Source: Bosea sp. RAC05
GTDB lineage: Bacteria; Pseudomonadota; Alphaproteobacteria; Rhizobiales; Beijerinckiaceae
Assembly (NCBI RefSeq): GCF_001713455.1
Contig: NZ_CP016464.1
Span: forward strand, 2,652,001-2,716,000
Length of the DNA: 64,000 nt
Reading direction: 5' to 3'
Shown here: piece after piece, positions 50,531 through 58,536 of the stretch
Layout: the number at the start of each line of letters is the position of its first letter
Position numbering within the stretch: position 1 is the stretch's first letter
The notes under the pieces: model-generated
Database searches by the model: none
Seen by the model: the letters and a program-made list of their open reading frames with translations, nothing else
What the model was told of the DNA's origin: nothing
Program-made: the position numbers and the translations under genes

Positions 50531-51223
50531 ATGCGGGCCTATGGGTACTGCGAACGGATCGGCGGCCAGGTCTGGGACGAGCCCTGGAACGCCGTCACCA
50601 ACGGGGCCTTCCTGCTCGCCGCCTTCGCGGCCTACCGCCTCTGGCGGCGGGCCGGCGGACACGACCGTCCGCTGCTCATGCTGATCCTGCTCGTCGGCGC
50701 GATCGGGATCGGCTCCTTCCTGTTCCACACCGCGCCGCAGCCCTGGACGCTGGCCGCCGACGTCGTGCCGATCCAGCTCTTCGCCTTCTCCTATTTCGCC
50801 CTGGCGCTGGTCCGCTTCGTCGGTCTCGGGCCGGCCGCGACCGCGCTCGGGACCGGGGCCTTCTTCGTTTTCGCACTGTCCCTGGGCTGGGGAGCGGCCT
50901 CATTCCTTCCGCCGGGGCTGTGGGGCTCCGCCGGCTACGCGGCCTTCCTGCTCGGGCTGGGCGGCATGGCCGGCGTCCTGTGGCGTCGCGACGGCAGCCG
51001 GGAGACGGCCCGGATCATCGCGCTCGCGGGTCTCGTCTTCGCCCTTTCCCTGACCTTCCGGACTCTCGACGGCCCGCTCTGCGACAACCTCCCGCTCGGA
51101 ACGCACTGGCTCTGGCATCTGCTGAACGCGCTGGTGCTGTATGGGCTGCTCGTCGCGGCGATCCGGCATGGAGGGGGCGTCGGCGGCGCGGGTAGCCGGC
51201 GCGCGCCGACGGCGATACGGTGA
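50531..51223 (+). CDS. Ceramidase-like membrane protein
   Basis: 230 residues with about seven membrane helices. It begins MRAYGYCERIG followed by WDEPWNAVTNGAFLLAAF. GIGSFLFHTAPQPWTLAADV carries the conserved Ser and His pattern, and LGTHWLWHLLNALVLYGLL at the end has the His-x3-His of the alkaline ceramidase/CREST hydrolase group. These use zinc held by histidines and an aspartate inside the membrane. The substrate here is not known. The ribosome site GAAGGACG precedes the ATG. It is followed 43 bases later by the racemase-family gene. Confidence 0.75.
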   Translation: MRAYGYCERIGGQVWDEPWNAVTNGAFLLAAFAAYRLWRRAGGHDRPLLMLILLVGAIGIGSFLFHTAPQPWTLAADVVPIQLFAFSYFALALVRFVGLGPAATALGTGAFFVFALSLGWGAASFLPPGLWGSAGYAAFLLGLGGMAGVLWRRDGSRETARIIALAGLVFALSLTFRTLDGPLCDNLPLGTHWLWHLLNALVLYGLLVAAIRHGGGVGGAGSRRAPTAIR

Positions 51224-51266
51224 CCGCTGGCCGCCCGGCCGCAGACTCCCTCCCGGATCCAGCCCC

Positions 51267-51926
51267 ATGACCCGCCGCGCCCGCATCCTCGTGATCAACC
51301 CCAACTCGAACGAGGCCGTGACGGAGGGGCTGCGCCAGGCGGTGCTGCCGCTGAGCTATGCCGAAGGCCCCGAAATCCTTTGCGAGACGCTGACGGAGGG
51401 CCCCTTCGGCGTCGAGACGCAGGAGCACGCCGAGAGCGTGACGATCCCGCTGCGCCGCAAGGTTGAGGCCGCAAACGACGTCGATGCCTTCGTCATCGCC
51501 TGCTATTCCGACCCCGGCCTGCATGTCGCCCGCGAGGGCACGACCAGCCCGGTCTTCGGCATCGCCGAGAGCGGCGTGCTGACCGCGCTCGCCCGGGCCG
51601 ATCGCTTCGGCGTGATCGCGATCAAGTCGCGCTCGATCCCGCGCCATATCCGCTATCTCCGCCAGATGGGGCTGATGGACCGCCTCGCCGGCGAGCGCCC
51701 GCTGGAGATGTCGGTCGCCGAGACCGCCTCGGGCGACCGCACGCTGGAGCGCATGATCGCGATCGGCCGCGAGCTGAAGGAGATCGACGGCGCCGGCGCG
51801 ATCGTCATGGGCTGCGCCGGCATGGCCCGCCACCGCCGCCCGCTCGAGGAGGAACTCGGCATCCCCGTGATCGACCCGACCCAGGCCGCCGTGACGATGG
51901 CGATCGGCGCGCTGGCGGTGAGGTGA
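51267..51926 (+). CDS. Asp/Glu/hydantoin racemase family protein
   Basis: 219 residues with VINPNSNEAVTEGLRQAV at the start, the first catalytic cysteine in FVIACYSDPGLH (about 76) and the second in AIVMGCAGMARHRRPLEEEL (about 178), the two-cysteine layout of cofactor-free racemases. The NPNS start and MGCAGM are typical of the hydantoin racemase group rather than glutamate racemase. An amidohydrolase and a binding protein lie 3-5 kb downstream, which fits a ring-amide catabolic role, but linkage is loose. Confidence 0.8.
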   Translation: MTRRARILVINPNSNEAVTEGLRQAVLPLSYAEGPEILCETLTEGPFGVETQEHAESVTIPLRRKVEAANDVDAFVIACYSDPGLHVAREGTTSPVFGIAESGVLTALARADRFGVIAIKSRSIPRHIRYLRQMGLMDRLAGERPLEMSVAETASGDRTLERMIAIGRELKEIDGAGAIVMGCAGMARHRRPLEEELGIPVIDPTQAAVTMAIGALAVR

Positions 51927-52007
51927 CCGCCGGGCTCCCGCCCGCGGCATGACCGCCTCGCGTCGGGCGACGGAGGCGCCCCGCGCCCGATCTGCTATGA
52001 GCGCGCC

Positions 52008-53753
52008 ATGCTGAAGGAGTTCTTCGCCTATTACCGGCCGCACCGGGCGCTGTTCCTGGTCGATTTCGGCTGCGCCGTGCTGTCGGGCCTGCTGGAACTC
52101 GGCTTCCCCATGGCGGTGAAGGCCTTCGTCGACCTGCTGCTGCCACGCGGCGACTGGCCGCTGATCATGCTGGCCGGCGCTGCGCTGCTGGTGATCTACG
52201 CGGTCAACTCCGGCCTCATGGCGATCGTCACCTATTGGGGCCACAGGCTCGGCATCAACATCGAGACGGAGATGCGCCGGCGCGCCTTCGACCATCTCCA
52301 GAAGCTCTCCTTCCGCTTCTATGACGAGCAGAAGACCGGCCACCTCGTCGCGCGCGTCACCAAGGATCTCGAGGAGATCGGCGAGGTCGCCCATCACGGG
52401 CCGGAAGACCTCTTCATTGCGATCATGACCTTCATCGGCGCCTTCCTGCTGATGCTCTATGTGCATCCGCAGCTCGCGCTGATCACGGCGCTGATCGTCC
52501 CGCTCGCCGGCTTCGTCGTGGCGCGCTACGGCGCGCTGATGGCGCAGAACTGGCGCCGGCAATTCGGCCGCGTCGGCGCCTTCAATGCGCGGCTGGAGGA
52601 GAACATCGGCGGCATGCGCGTCGTCCAGGCCTTCGCCAACGAGGCCCATGAGCGCGCGCTCTTCGCCGGTGACAACCAGCGCTACCGCACCACCAAGCTC
52701 GAGGCCTACCGCATCATGGCCGCGAGCCAGGCGATCAATTATTTGGGCATGCGCCTGGTCCAGCTCGCGGTGATGCTGGCCGGCACCTATTACGTCGTGC
52801 AGGGCAGCCTCAGTGTCGGCGGCTTCGTCGGCTTCCTGCTGCTGGTGGGCGTGTTCTATCGCCCGCTCGACAAGATCGCCAACGTCATCGAGACATATCC
52901 CAAGGGCATCGCCGGTTTCCAGCGCTACCAGGAACTGCTCGCGACCGAGCCCGACATCGCCGATGCGCCCGACGCGATCGAGGCCCCGGCGCTGAGGGGC
53001 GACATCCGCTTCGAGGGCGTCGGCTTCGGCTATGCCAGCGAGCGCCCGGTCCTCTCGGGCATCGCGCTGTCGGTCGCGGCCGGCGAGACGGTCGCCTTCG
53101 TCGGCCCCTCCGGCGCCGGCAAGACCACGCTGCTCTCGCTGCTGCCGCGCTTCTACGAGGTCGATGCCGGTCGCATCACCGTCGACGGCCACGACATCCG
53201 CGCGCTGACGCTCGCCTCGCTGCGCCGCCAGATCGGCATCGTCCAGCAGGATGTCTTTCTCTTCGCCGGCACCATCCGCGAGAACATCGCCTATGGCCGC
53301 CTCGATGCGAGCGAGGAGGAGATTACAGAGGCTGCCCGCCGCGCGCGGCTCGAGACGATGATCGCGGACCTGCCGGCCGGGCTCGACACGGTGATCGGCG
53401 AGCGCGGCGTCAAGCTCTCCGGCGGCCAGAAGCAGCGCCTCGCCATCGCCCGCATCTTCCTGAAGAACCCGCCGATCCTGATCCTCGACGAGGCGACCTC
53501 GGCGCTCGATACCGAGACGGAAGCCGCGATCCAGCAATCCCTGACCGAACTCTCCGAGGGGCGCACCACGCTGGTCATCGCCCATCGCCTCGCCACGATC
53601 CGCCATGCCGACCGCATCGTCGTCGTGACGCAGGCCGGCATCGCCGAGCAGGGCCGCCATGACGAGCTGCTGCGGGCCGACGGTCCCTACCGGGCGCTGC
53701 ACGAGGCGCAGGTCGCGCCGCTGCGGCAGGCGATGGGAACGGCGGCCGAGTAG
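52008..53753 (+). CDS. ABC exporter, fused permease and ATPase (MsbA-like)
   Basis: 581-residue half-transporter. Six membrane helices occupy about 15-310. The ATPase has Walker A GPSGAGKTT (about 366), the Q loop IVQQDVFLFAGTIRENIAYG, signature LSGGQKQRLAIAR, Walker B ILILDEATSALD and the H-loop AHRLATIRHADR. It would dimerise and export a lipid or drug. The MsbA type is suggested by length, but the substrate cannot be told. It stands alone in the plus direction. Confidence 0.9.
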   Translation: MLKEFFAYYRPHRALFLVDFGCAVLSGLLELGFPMAVKAFVDLLLPRGDWPLIMLAGAALLVIYAVNSGLMAIVTYWGHRLGINIETEMRRRAFDHLQKLSFRFYDEQKTGHLVARVTKDLEEIGEVAHHGPEDLFIAIMTFIGAFLLMLYVHPQLALITALIVPLAGFVVARYGALMAQNWRRQFGRVGAFNARLEENIGGMRVVQAFANEAHERALFAGDNQRYRTTKLEAYRIMAASQAINYLGMRLVQLAVMLAGTYYVVQGSLSVGGFVGFLLLVGVFYRPLDKIANVIETYPKGIAGFQRYQELLATEPDIADAPDAIEAPALRGDIRFEGVGFGYASERPVLSGIALSVAAGETVAFVGPSGAGKTTLLSLLPRFYEVDAGRITVDGHDIRALTLASLRRQIGIVQQDVFLFAGTIRENIAYGRLDASEEEITEAARRARLETMIADLPAGLDTVIGERGVKLSGGQKQRLAIARIFLKNPPILILDEATSALDTETEAAIQQSLTELSEGRTTLVIAHRLATIRHADRIVVVTQAGIAEQGRHDELLRADGPYRALHEAQVAPLRQAMGTAAE

Positions 53754-53873
53754 GCAACGGCCATCGTCGCGATGGTCGTCATCGGCGCTGACGCACGGAA
53801 CCTGTCTGGCAAGGTGGGGTTGAGCCAGGACGGAGCGGCCGAGATGGCCAGCCAGGCTCGGGAGACCATCGAC

Positions 53874-54266
53874 ATGCCGCGTGCCGGAACCGCCGCCCTG
53901 GCGCTGTTGACCCTGCTGTTCGGTCCGACCCTCGGTCTGGCGCAGGGCGTGGGTACGCCCGGCACCGGGCCGCTCGTGCCCGGCGGTCCGCGCCAGGGGC
54001 TGGGCCCACCCTCGCTGTCGGATTCGGTGCCGGATCTCCGCCTTCGATCGAGTGGCAGCGGAATCCCCGGCGCCGGCCCGCCGATCGATTATGGAAGGCC
54101 TCCATCCTCGGGCGCGAGCGGTTCCAGCCTCGGCGTTCGCACCCGGCTGCAGGCCGTCGGGCGGTTCTGCGAAACCCCGCGCACGACCTGCCGGCTCGGG
54201 CGCACGGCCCTGCTCGGCCAGCCCTGTTCCTGCCGCGGCCGGGGTCGGGGCGTGGTCGTCCGCTAG
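53874..54266 (+). CDS. Small exported Gly/Pro-rich protein with Cys-rich tail
   Basis: 130 residues. A signal peptide-like start MPRAGTAALALLTLLFGPTL (cleavage near AQG) is followed by a Gly/Pro/Ser-rich segment of about 65 residues, then a C-terminal block with four cysteines (RFCETPRTTCRL, GQPCSCRGRGRG). No known family is recognised. The ATG at 53874 is preferred over 53772 and 53844 since GGGAGA lies just ahead and the signal peptide starts there. It converges on the amidohydrolase gene 12 bases away. Moderate certainty that it is real. Confidence 0.55.
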   Translation: MPRAGTAALALLTLLFGPTLGLAQGVGTPGTGPLVPGGPRQGLGPPSLSDSVPDLRLRSSGSGIPGAGPPIDYGRPPSSGASGSSLGVRTRLQAVGRFCETPRTTCRLGRTALLGQPCSCRGRGRGVVVR

Positions 54267-54278
54267 CCGAGCGCCGCC

Positions 54279-55550
54279 TCAGCCCGCGACGGCCCGCAAC
54301 GCGGCGCGCGGCTGGCTCGGGGCGTGCAGCTGCGCCGCCGGCCGCGAAAAGCTCTGCCGCCCGTTCTTGAAGCCCATGATCGGCTCGGCCAGGCCCGCCA
54401 GCGCCTCGGCCTGCGTCGGCGCATCGAGCACGACGAGATCGGCCGGGTTGCCGATGGCGATGCCGTAATCCCTCAGGTTCATCAGCCGCGCCGGCAGCGC
54501 CGTCACGAGGTCGATGCAGGCATCGAAGCCCTCCGGGCCGACCTGCGCGACATTGGCATAGAAATTTGCCATTCGCAGCAGCGAGGCATCGCCGAAGGGC
54601 GTGAACGGGTTGAGGACATTGTTGGTCGCCACCGAGCAGGTGACCCCCTGCGCCAGCAGCCGGTGCGCCGGCGTCAGGCCGCGCGGCACGTCATGGGTCG
54701 CCTCCCGGCCGAGCAGATAGACGTCGGTCGCAGGCAGAACCGTCACCGCGACACCGGCCTGCGCCAGCCGCTCGGCGGCTCGCGCGAAGGCCTCAGGCGG
54801 CAGCGAGGACAGCTTCGTGACATGACCGATCGCGACGCGCCCGCCATAGCCATGGACCGTTGTCTGGCGGCAGACCTCGTCGAGATGCATCCAGCTCGCA
54901 TCGAGATCGAAATCGAGATGGAAGTCGAGATCGACGTCGAAGCGTGTCGCTAGCGCAAACAGCCGGGCGATCTGCGCGTGCGGGTCAGTATCGGTATAGG
55001 GGCAGCCGCCGAGCGCATCCGCCCCGTCCTGCAGGGCCCGGACCAGCAGTTCCTCGGTGCCGGGATCGTTGGTCAGCCCCTCCTGCGGAAAGACGCACAG
55101 CGACAGGTCGATCGCCCAGGCAAAGTCGCGCTTCATCGCCTTCAGCGCCTCGAAGCTGCGCAGGCCCACGCGTGGATCGACCTCGACATGGCTGCGCATG
55201 CGCGTCGTGCCCTTGGCGATCGCCCGCTCCAGAACCTGCGCGCCGCGCTCATGGACATCCGCCACGGTGAAATCGCGCTTCATCGCTGAGACGGCAGCGA
55301 TTGCCGCCTTCAGCCCGCCCTGCAGATGGCCGCAGCGCCCGAGCAGGCAGGCCTTGTCGAGATGGACATGGCTGTCGACGAAACCCGGCAGCACGGCGCG
55401 CCCGCCCAGCACCACCTCGGGGGCATCCGCCACGATGACCGGCGCGATGGCGGCGAAGCGCCCCCGCCGGACGCCGATATCGACGGGCCTCGTCCCGCCG
55501 GGAAGAGTCGCCTGCCGGAAGATGAGGTCGAAGGCGCTGTCGTCGGGCAT
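54279..55550 (-). CDS. Amidohydrolase of the cytosine deaminase type
   Basis: 423 residues, metal-dependent hydrolase. The metal-binding HxH is in GFVDSHVHLDKACLL (His61 and His63). Then come TRMRSHVEVDPRVGL, the histidine of LDFHLDFDLDASWMHLDE, RVAIGHVTKLSSLPP and the catalytic aspartate in VLPATDVYL. The closest well-known members deaminate cytosine, creatinine-like or related ring compounds. The ATG at 55550 is used; an upstream TTG (55580) lacks a ribosome site. It is downstream of the GntR gene on the same strand, 115 bases away, with a candidate operator between them. Confidence 0.83.
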   Translation of the reverse strand: MPDDSAFDLIFRQATLPGGTRPVDIGVRRGRFAAIAPVIVADAPEVVLGGRAVLPGFVDSHVHLDKACLLGRCGHLQGGLKAAIAAVSAMKRDFTVADVHERGAQVLERAIAKGTTRMRSHVEVDPRVGLRSFEALKAMKRDFAWAIDLSLCVFPQEGLTNDPGTEELLVRALQDGADALGGCPYTDTDPHAQIARLFALATRFDVDLDFHLDFDLDASWMHLDEVCRQTTVHGYGGRVAIGHVTKLSSLPPEAFARAAERLAQAGVAVTVLPATDVYLLGREATHDVPRGLTPAHRLLAQGVTCSVATNNVLNPFTPFGDASLLRMANFYANVAQVGPEGFDACIDLVTALPARLMNLRDYGIAIGNPADLVVLDAPTQAEALAGLAEPIMGFKNGRQSFSRPAAQLHAPSQPRAALRAVAG

Positions 55551-55592
55551 CGGCACGGAGCTGTCGGGGCGGGGATTCAACGGAGGCTAAAC

Positions 55593-55604
55593 TGTATGCA
55601 CTTT
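55593..55604. promoter_or_regulatory. Candidate GntR operator 1
   Basis: TGTATGCACTTT, followed by ACATGC, lies 43 bases ahead of the amidohydrolase start. It matches 11 of 12 bases of the motif at 56545 and has a short ATG...CAT symmetry. Assignment to the nearby GntR protein is an inference from position and repetition. Confidence 0.4.
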
Positions 55605-55665
55605 ACATGCCGGTTGCCGCCTGTGAAGGCGGCGATCGCGCGCAGGAGCCCGGGCGGGGAGGTCG

Positions 55666-56403
55666 TCAGCCGGCGGCTTTCGCGCGCGCCGCTCGCGGCG
55701 GCTCGGCATAGGGCGCCAGGATGTCCATGATATCGCGCCCGCGCGGCCGCGTCTGGGCGACCAGCGCACGGCTCGCCACCGAATCGAGATGGTGGTGCAT
55801 CAGCGACATCACGGCGTCCGCATCGCCCTTGGCGAGCGCGTCGATCAGCAGACGGTGCTCGTTGATGGCGCATTCGGAGGAATGCGGGCGGCTGAACAGC
55901 GACAGCGTCAGGCAACAGCGATAGGCGATCTCGCTGACATAGCGGATCAGGATCGGGCTCTCCGTCATGCTGGCGAGCAGGATGTGGAACTCGGTCGCGA
56001 GCCGGATCGAGATCGCGTCGGGGCCGTTGCGCGCCTCGTCCTCGGCATCGACATGGGCATGGAGCTCGGCGATCTGCGTCTTGGTCAGTCGTCCCGCCAG
56101 TTGCCGCACGACCAGCCGCTCGAGCTCGATGCGGATGTCGAAGGCGTCCCGCGCCTCCTGCCAGCTCGGCGTTGCCACCACGGCGATGCGGTTGCGGCGC
56201 AGCTCGACCAGCCCCTCGGCGGCGAGCTGACCCAGCGCATGACGCGCGATCGTGCGGCTGACGCCGAAACGCTCGCCGAGCGCGTCCTCCGGCAGCTTGG
56301 CTCCGGGTTCCAGCGCCTGCTCGATGATGGCGCGGCGCAATGCGCGGCAGATCGTTCCGACCCGGTCCGTCGCAGGGCGGCTGCGGTTGTCCTCGCGCGT
56401 CAT
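55666..56403 (-). CDS. GntR-family regulator with FCD domain
   Basis: 245 residues. The N-terminal winged helix contains LRRAIIEQALEPGAKLPEDA and FGVSRTIARHALGQLAAEGL. The C-terminal FCD-type helical domain (about 90-225) has the metal-binding residues of this group, including the ERLVVRQLAGR helix and the MHHHLDSVASRAL region with its histidines. FCD regulators usually sense a carboxylate or ring metabolite of the neighbouring catabolic genes. An ATG is preceded by an in-frame GTG at 56406. It is divergent from the binding-protein gene and upstream of the amidohydrolase, so both are likely targets. Confidence 0.85.
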   Translation of the reverse strand: MTREDNRSRPATDRVGTICRALRRAIIEQALEPGAKLPEDALGERFGVSRTIARHALGQLAAEGLVELRRNRIAVVATPSWQEARDAFDIRIELERLVVRQLAGRLTKTQIAELHAHVDAEDEARNGPDAISIRLATEFHILLASMTESPILIRYVSEIAYRCCLTLSLFSRPHSSECAINEHRLLIDALAKGDADAVMSLMHHHLDSVASRALVAQTRPRGRDIMDILAPYAEPPRAARAKAAG

Positions 56404-56734
56404 CACCGAAATCCGAATGCGTGAGCCTCCGTCTTAGCCCCGAGGCTGGGGTGGCCGCAATCCGCGGCTGCAATCGCCGGTTGGCGCCGCGCGAAAGGAG
56501 GCAAGGGATGGGCGGCGACGGTGAGATAGGCATGGCATCGCTATTGCATGCACTTTTCAGAAGACAGGCATGCAGTCGTAGGGGCGCTCCCTCGGCTGCG
56601 ACGCCCTTGGCCGCCCGGGCTGCGCCGGTGCCCGCGATCGCGCCGTCGCGGGTCGCCGTCATCGTCGGCGAGGGGAGCCAGTGGGCGGCCGGCGCCGAAA
56701 TGCTTGAATCATCGTCTCAGAAAAGGGGAACAAG
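56404..56734. promoter_or_regulatory. Divergent control region between GntR and binding-protein genes (331 bases)
   Basis: No gene is supported here. It contains a candidate GntR operator at 56545 and a pair of GCATGC hexamers in inverted orientation (56546-56551 and 56568-56573). The ribosome site of the binding-protein gene, AAAAGGGGAACAAG, is at its right end. No sigma-70 pair stood out. Confidence 0.45.
56545..56556. promoter_or_regulatory. Candidate GntR operator 2
   Basis: TGCATGCACTTT, 11 of 12 bases identical to the site at 55593. It is part of a longer inverted arrangement of GCATGC hexamers 16 bases apart. It lies in the divergent region between the GntR gene and the binding-protein gene, where an operator would control both. 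Confidence 0.45.
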
Positions 56735-57775
56735 ATGCTGAAAAGACTCTGCTTCGGTGCCGCAGCAGGCCTCGCCATGGCCGGGCTGGCCTTCACCGGC
56801 GCCGCCCGGGCGCAGGAGACCACGATCAAGTTCACCCTGGGCTGGAAGACGCAGGGCTCGGACGCCGCTTTCTTCGTCGCCCGCGACAAGGGCTACTACA
56901 AGGCCGAGGGGCTGAATGTCGTCATCGACCAGGGCGAGGGCTCGGGCGCGACCGTCACCCGCATCATGGGCGGCGCCTATGATGCCGGCTTCGGCGACGT
57001 CAACGCCATCATCCAGAACGCCGCGACCAAGCCGGGCGAGAACCCGGTCATGGTCTATATGATCTGGAACCGCCCGCCCTTCGCGATCTCCAGCAAGAAG
57101 GCGACCGGCATCACCAAGCCGAAGGATCTCGAGGGCAGGACGCTGGGCGGGGCGCCGGGCACGCCGACGACCCGCCTGCTCGAGGTCTTCGCCCGCAAGA
57201 ACGGGCTCGACATGGGCAAGATCAAGCTCACCAGCATGGCGCCCAACCTGCAGGAGCCGCTGCTGATCAAGGGCGACATCGACGGCGCGCTGGTGTTCAA
57301 CATCACCAGCTATTTCAACCTGCTGCTCAACCGCCAGGACCCGGAGAAGGACTTCAACTGGCTCACCTTCGGCGATTTCGGGCTCGATCTCTATTCCAAC
57401 GGGCTGATGGTCTCGCAGAAGCTGATCAAGGAGAATCCCAAGGCCGTCGCCGGCCTCGTGCGCGCCACCAACAAGGCGATGCTCGAGATTGCCAAGGACC
57501 AGGCCGTCGGCATGAAGGCGGTGATGGCCTATGACGCCCTCGTCAACGAGGCGATCGAGAAGAAGCGCCTGCAATACTCCTTCAGCGAGCTCATCGTCTC
57601 GCCGGAGATGAAGGAGATCGGCGTCGGCGACACCAAGGACGCCCGCATGGCCAGCGCCATCGGCATCATCGCCGAGGGCTATCAGCTCGCCCGCACGCCC
57701 AAGCCCGAGGAGATCTTCTCCCGCGCCTTCCTGCCGCCCAAGGCCGAGCGCGAGCTGGTCTATACGGCGAATTGA
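56735..57775 (+). CDS. ABC transporter substrate-binding protein (NMT1/ThiY-like)
   Basis: 346 residues. A signal peptide (1-25, ending AARAQ) precedes a two-lobed binding protein of the NMT1/SsuA type: IKFTLGWKTQGSDAAFFVA, YYKAEGLNVVIDQGEGSG and ALVFNITSYFNLLLNRQD. These proteins bind pyrimidine precursors, taurine, nitrate or aromatic amides. The ribosome site AAGGGG precedes the ATG. No permease or ATPase gene follows; the next genes are a toxin-antitoxin pair. Together with the divergent GntR and the amidohydrolase it suggests uptake and hydrolysis of a pyrimidine-like compound. Confidence 0.87.
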   Translation: MLKRLCFGAAAGLAMAGLAFTGAARAQETTIKFTLGWKTQGSDAAFFVARDKGYYKAEGLNVVIDQGEGSGATVTRIMGGAYDAGFGDVNAIIQNAATKPGENPVMVYMIWNRPPFAISSKKATGITKPKDLEGRTLGGAPGTPTTRLLEVFARKNGLDMGKIKLTSMAPNLQEPLLIKGDIDGALVFNITSYFNLLLNRQDPEKDFNWLTFGDFGLDLYSNGLMVSQKLIKENPKAVAGLVRATNKAMLEIAKDQAVGMKAVMAYDALVNEAIEKKRLQYSFSELIVSPEMKEIGVGDTKDARMASAIGIIAEGYQLARTPKPEEIFSRAFLPPKAERELVYTAN

Positions 57776-57786
57776 TCGCACGGACA

Positions 57787-57818
57787 GGACACCGGGTTGC
57801 CCTGCCGATCCGGTGTCC
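57787..57818 (+). terminator. Inverted repeat after the binding-protein gene
   Basis: A perfect 9-base-pair stem GGACACCGG/CCGGTGTCC with a 14-base loop begins 12 bases after the stop codon. No long T run follows (TCTTCG), so it is a weak or Rho-assisted terminator. Confidence 0.45.
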
Positions 57819-57834
57819 TCTTCGAGGATGGCAG

Positions 57835-57864
57835 TTGATGCCATTTGATGCCATTTGATGCCAT
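57835..57864 (+). repeat. Three 10-base direct repeats upstream of parD
   Basis: Three exact tandem copies of TTGATGCCAT, ending 22 bases before the parD start. The period of 10 bases is close to one helical turn, so repeats face the same side of the DNA. Antitoxins of the ribbon-helix-helix type bind repeated short operators, so this may be the ParD autoregulatory site. Confidence 0.6.
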
Positions 57865-57886
57865 TCTCTTCCGCGGAGGACAGATG

Positions 57887-58138
57887 ATGGCATCGATGAA
57901 TATCTCTCTGCCCGACCCGATGCGGGACTGGGTCCAGCGTCGCATCGACGACGGTCACTACGCCAGCGCGAGCGATTACGTGCGCGACCTCATCCGCCAT
58001 GACCAGGAGCAGGCGCGCCGGCTTTCAGTCGAGGATATTCGTCGGTCCATTGCCGAAAGCCGGGAGAGCGCAGCGACCAGCTCCGCCGATGCGGTGTTTG
58101 ACCGGCTCGAAGCCCGGCTGAAGGCGATGGTCGAGTAG
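57887..58138 (+). CDS. parD: ParD-like antitoxin (ribbon-helix-helix)
   Basis: 83 residues, MASMNISLPDPMRDWVQRRI then HYASASDYVRDLIRHDQEQA, the ParD/CC2985 pattern: an N-terminal beta strand for DNA binding and two helices of the ribbon-helix-helix. The C-terminal third is the charged toxin-binding tail. The GGAGGA ribosome site at 57875-57880 is six bases from the ATG at 57887; an earlier ATG (57884) is too close. The stop is immediately followed by the toxin start. Three 10-base repeats upstream probably serve autoregulation. Confidence 0.85.
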   Translation: MASMNISLPDPMRDWVQRRIDDGHYASASDYVRDLIRHDQEQARRLSVEDIRRSIAESRESAATSSADAVFDRLEARLKAMVE

Positions 58139-58432
58139 GTGTCCCGGACCTGCCGCTTCGCGCTGTCCGCGGAGAAGGATCTCGAAGAGATCGCGCTGTT
58201 CATCGCCTCGGACAGCCCCCGGCGCGCCCTGTCCTTCGTCTGGGAATTGCGGGCCCATTGCGCCCGCATCGCCGATCAGCCGGAAGCCTATCCGCTGCGC
58301 GAGGAGTACGGCGTGGGCGTCCGGATCACCGTCGACGGCCGCTATCTGATTTTCCATGCGATCCGTGACGACGCTCTCGTCATCGAGCGCATCCTGCATG
58401 GCGCGCGACACCTGGACTGGGTGCGACTTTAG
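58139..58432 (+). CDS. parE: ParE-like toxin
   Basis: 97 residues of the ParE/RelE superfamily. It starts MSRTCRFALSAEKDLEEIAL (two N-terminal helices), then ARIADQPEAYPLREEYGVGV and the core strands with VRITVDGRYLIFHAI and VIERILHGARH. ParE toxins poison DNA gyrase, others of the fold cleave mRNA; the ParD partner favours the gyrase type. The GTG start touches the antitoxin stop (TAG-GTG), so translation is coupled. It looks complete. Confidence 0.85.
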   Translation: MSRTCRFALSAEKDLEEIALFIASDSPRRALSFVWELRAHCARIADQPEAYPLREEYGVGVRITVDGRYLIFHAIRDDALVIERILHGARHLDWVRL

Positions 58433-58500
58433 GCACGGGGTACAGCCGGCTGCCTGGCTTCCCTTTGAGGCAACTCCGACTCGCCTTTCCGCCAGGGCTC

Positions 58501-58526
58501 GTTCTATAAAAGAACAAAGATAGAAC
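58501..58526. promoter_or_regulatory. Composite LexA site ahead of imuA
   Basis: GAAC-AAAGATA-GAAC (58512-58526) is a perfect LexA box on the minus strand. The same first GAAC also forms a GTTC-N7-GAAC palindrome with 58501-58504. A -10-like TATAAA (58505-58510) lies between. The imuA ATG is 11 bases beyond the box, so LexA would cover the start of the transcript. Confidence 0.75.
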
Positions 58527-58536
58527 ATGAGCCCTC

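Noticed and set aside
51015..53702. 895-residue open frame on the minus strand across the racemase and ABC exporter genes
   Set aside because: It spans two unrelated real genes on the other strand, which no true gene would do; no motifs.
57835..57864. CRISPR-like short repeats
   Set aside because: Only three 10-base units with no spacers; placement before parD fits an operator.
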